From contig SKVA01000085.1 in assembly GCA_007129695.1 (NCBI GenBank), forward strand, positions 1 to 8,010: DNA of 8,010 nt. The letters are read 5' to 3'. This DNA comes from Spirochaetaceae bacterium (lineage in GTDB: Bacteria > Spirochaetota > Spirochaetia > DSM-27196 > SLST01). Each line of letters starts with the position of its first letter. Position 1 is the stretch's first letter. The notes under the pieces are model-generated. The model worked only from the letters and a program-made list of their open reading frames with translations. It had not been told where the DNA came from and made no database searches. Shown here piece after piece: positions 6,327 to 8,010 of the stretch. The position numbers and the translations under genes are program-made.

Positions 6327-7343
6327 GTGGAAGTATCTACCCAAACGGCGGAAACCGTCCGAACGGGCGTTGACGCGCTCATCGACAACATCCGCAGCGT
6401 GATATCGATCGATTACACGAAGCTCCAGCACCTGGTCGCCGCGCACATCGCCGGTGGCCACGTGCTCCTGGCCGACAGCCATGGGGTCGGCAAAACGAGC
6501 CTCGCGCGCGCTCTCGCCGGGAGCATCCGGTGGAAGGAACGTGACGTCGCACCCGGCTCGAACGGCGACCGGCCGACGCCGGGCGTCCAGATGGAGGACT
6601 TCAGCCGGGTTCAGTGCACGGTAGACCTGCTGCCGCAGGACATTCTGGGGTACAACCGGATGTCGGGCGTCGGCGGTGAGCTCAGCTTCAACAAGGGACC
6701 GATCTTCAGCCATTTCGTGCTCTGCGATGAGATCAACCTGCTCACGCCCAAGACGCAGGGCAGCTTCTTCCAGGCGATGGAGGAGCAGGAGGTTTCAGTC
6801 GAGGGTCGAACGTACCGGCTCAACGATCCTTTCTTCATCATCGCGACGATGAACCTGAAAGGGGCCCACCTCTTCCCGCTACCCGCGCCACAGTTAGACC
6901 GGTTCATGATCCAGCTGTCGATGGGATATCCACCGATGGAAAGCGAAAAGGAGATCGTCGCGCAGCACGGCCGCACCGACTCGTGGTCGGGCTTCGCTCC
7001 GGTGGTGCCGGCCGATGCGCTGCTGGAATGGAAGGAGATGGTCGACGAGGTCTACATAGCCGATGAGGTGATTCACTATATCGTCGGCTGCGTACGCGCG
7101 ACGCGCGAGCACGCCGACGTGATGACCGGAGCGAGTCCCCGAACCGGCGTCAAGGTATCTCGTCTGGCCCGCGCGCTGTCGCTGATCCGCGGGGAGACCT
7201 TCGTCACGATCGACACCGTGAAGGAGATCTTCCCCGCCGCGGTGACGCACCGGCTCGCGATGAAGAGTTCGGCGCAGAACCCGTCCGATGTGATCGACGA
7301 CGTACTCAAGACTGTCCCGGTGGAGGCGGTCGGCAGACGCTGA
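6327..7343 (+). CDS. MoxR-family AAA+ ATPase (second, divergent copy)
   Basis: A second MoxR-type AAA+ ATPase of 338 residues, clearly a paralogue of the first rather than a recent duplicate. Motifs are Walker A HGVGKTS (52-58; His replaces the usual Pro), DLLPQDILG (100-108), Walker B FVLCDE (130-135), an EEQEVSVEG loop (152-160), sensor 1 IATMN (172-176), LPAPQLDRF with Arg192 (185-193), and sensor 2 ASPRTG (269-274). Catalytic residues are kept, but several flanking family positions differ: INLL replaces the usual INRA, MNLKGA replaces QNP, and LPAP replaces LPEA. The Walker A to DLLP spacing is 21 residues longer than in the first copy because of a polar, Pro/Gly-rich insert at about 68-91. 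The start is GTG at 6327, with no upstream in-frame alternative seen and no Shine-Dalgarno site. Its stop overlaps the next ATG as TGATG. Confidence 0.9.
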   Translation: MEVSTQTAETVRTGVDALIDNIRSVISIDYTKLQHLVAAHIAGGHVLLADSHGVGKTSLARALAGSIRWKERDVAPGSNGDRPTPGVQMEDFSRVQCTVDLLPQDILGYNRMSGVGGELSFNKGPIFSHFVLCDEINLLTPKTQGSFFQAMEEQEVSVEGRTYRLNDPFFIIATMNLKGAHLFPLPAPQLDRFMIQLSMGYPPMESEKEIVAQHGRTDSWSGFAPVVPADALLEWKEMVDEVYIADEVIHYIVGCVRATREHADVMTGASPRTGVKVSRLARALSLIRGETFVTIDTVKEIFPAAVTHRLAMKSSAQNPSDVIDDVLKTVPVEAVGRR

Positions 7344-8010
7344 TGGCGGTAACCGCAACGGGTGCGCTCCAGTCGGTGCGTCACGGGGTATCGCGATACT
7401 ATCCGTTTACCGTCGTCGGCACGCTCGTGTTCGGGATCGGTGTCGTGTTCGTCGCGCGTGGCACCCTGGTGGGAGACGTGTATCGGATGACTCTCGGGGT
7501 ACTCGCGGTCGCGGCACCGGTGGTGCTCGGCGTGCTCGCGCGAGTCCAGTCGGGTCGGTTCACCGATATCGACGTGTCATGGGATACCAGCCGCGACACC
7601 GTCGCAACGATGACCGATCCACGACGGTGGGGACACATGAACGTCGGGGTGAGCGGGATCTCACCGTGGTTCTTCTATCGACTCCACGCCCGCGTGTCGG
7701 GGACGGTCGCGGTTGGGACGCGGGCCCGGCTGCACTTCTACGAAGACATAGCGGTCGCCGAAAGCAGGACGCTGCGTGTTCCGCTTGCGATTCCGCTGCC
7801 CGGTACCGCGCGCCTGACCGGGAGGCTCCAGGTCGGTGATGTCTTTGGCCTGTCGCGCGCGAACCTGGGTGATCCGACTCGGCTATCGACACCGGTTCCG
7901 CCGGGTATGCCGCGGGCACCGCAGCTCATCCAGAGCGTAGCGACGTCGGGCGAAGAAGAGAGCACGCGCACCCGCAGCCCCGAGGAAGAGCGGTACTACA
8001 TGCGCGAGTA
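7343..8010 (+). CDS. DUF58-type membrane protein (second copy, 3' end cut by window edge)
   Basis: An open frame beginning at ATG 7343 (overlapping the MoxR stop by one base) runs to the edge, giving 222 complete residues. Two hydrophobic segments at about 20-38 and 48-66 match the N-terminal anchor of DUF58 proteins. A region of about 70-170 follows, with PWFFYRL (108-114) and QVGDVFGLSR (163-172), typical of the domain preceding the DUF58 core ('DPFGL'). An acidic linker (GEEESTRTRSPEEE) then leads to RYYMRE at 217-222. Its position is about where the first DUF58 protein has its LRRYRPDDD core (199-207), so the RPGDD signature should start just beyond the window. The call rests on this N-terminal architecture and on the gene following a MoxR gene; the diagnostic motif itself is not visible. 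No strong ribosome site is close to the ATG (a GGAGG is 16 bp away), so coupling to the upstream gene is likely. Confidence 0.75.
   Translation, partial: MAVTATGALQSVRHGVSRYYPFTVVGTLVFGIGVVFVARGTLVGDVYRMTLGVLAVAAPVVLGVLARVQSGRFTDIDVSWDTSRDTVATMTDPRRWGHMNVGVSGISPWFFYRLHARVSGTVAVGTRARLHFYEDIAVAESRTLRVPLAIPLPGTARLTGRLQVGDVFGLSRANLGDPTRLSTPVPPGMPRAPQLIQSVATSGEEESTRTRSPEEERYYMRE

Overview
The window is a GC-rich, gene-dense bacterial chromosome segment with no stretch over 100 bp lacking a gene. It shows no RNA genes, insertion sequences, CRISPR arrays or other signs of mobility. The phylum cannot be fixed from the sequence. A predicted ApbE lipoprotein with a relaxed lipobox, next to MoxR/DUF58/transglutaminase genes, would suit a high-GC spirochaete or another diderm, but this is a weak inference.

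Left arm (1-1890, minus strand, read right to left): apbE (a predicted lipoprotein FAD:protein FMN transferase), then lrgA, then lrgB, which runs off the left edge. The spacing is tight (12 bp, then an 8-bp overlap), so this looks like one operon. It pairs an extracytoplasmic flavinyl transferase with a two-component LrgA/LrgB (CidA/CidB-type) membrane system.

Divergent promoter region (1891-1966): a 76-bp gap with a conspicuous AT-rich island separates apbE from the rightward genes.

Centre (1967-6260, plus strand): a translationally coupled three-gene operon. It encodes a MoxR-family AAA+ ATPase, a DUF58 membrane-anchored protein and a large multi-spanning membrane protein with an extracytoplasmic transglutaminase-like domain. 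The genes overlap at ATGA and GTGA junctions. This is the classic MoxR-DUF58-transglutaminase module, in which a cytoplasmic ATPase is thought to act as a chaperone or remodeller for membrane and envelope partners.

Right arm (6327-8010, plus strand): a second, divergent MoxR ATPase overlaps by one base (TGATG) the start of a second DUF58-type protein, which runs off the right edge just as its conserved core begins. The window therefore holds two tandem MoxR-DUF58 modules, the second preceded by its own probable promoter.

The most interesting points are the apbE-lrgAB linkage, the two non-identical MoxR modules (the second with a 21-residue net insertion after its P-loop), an Asp-to-Glu change at the third catalytic position of the transglutaminase, and first-in-operon genes that lack Shine-Dalgarno sequences and have -10-like boxes very close to their start codons.
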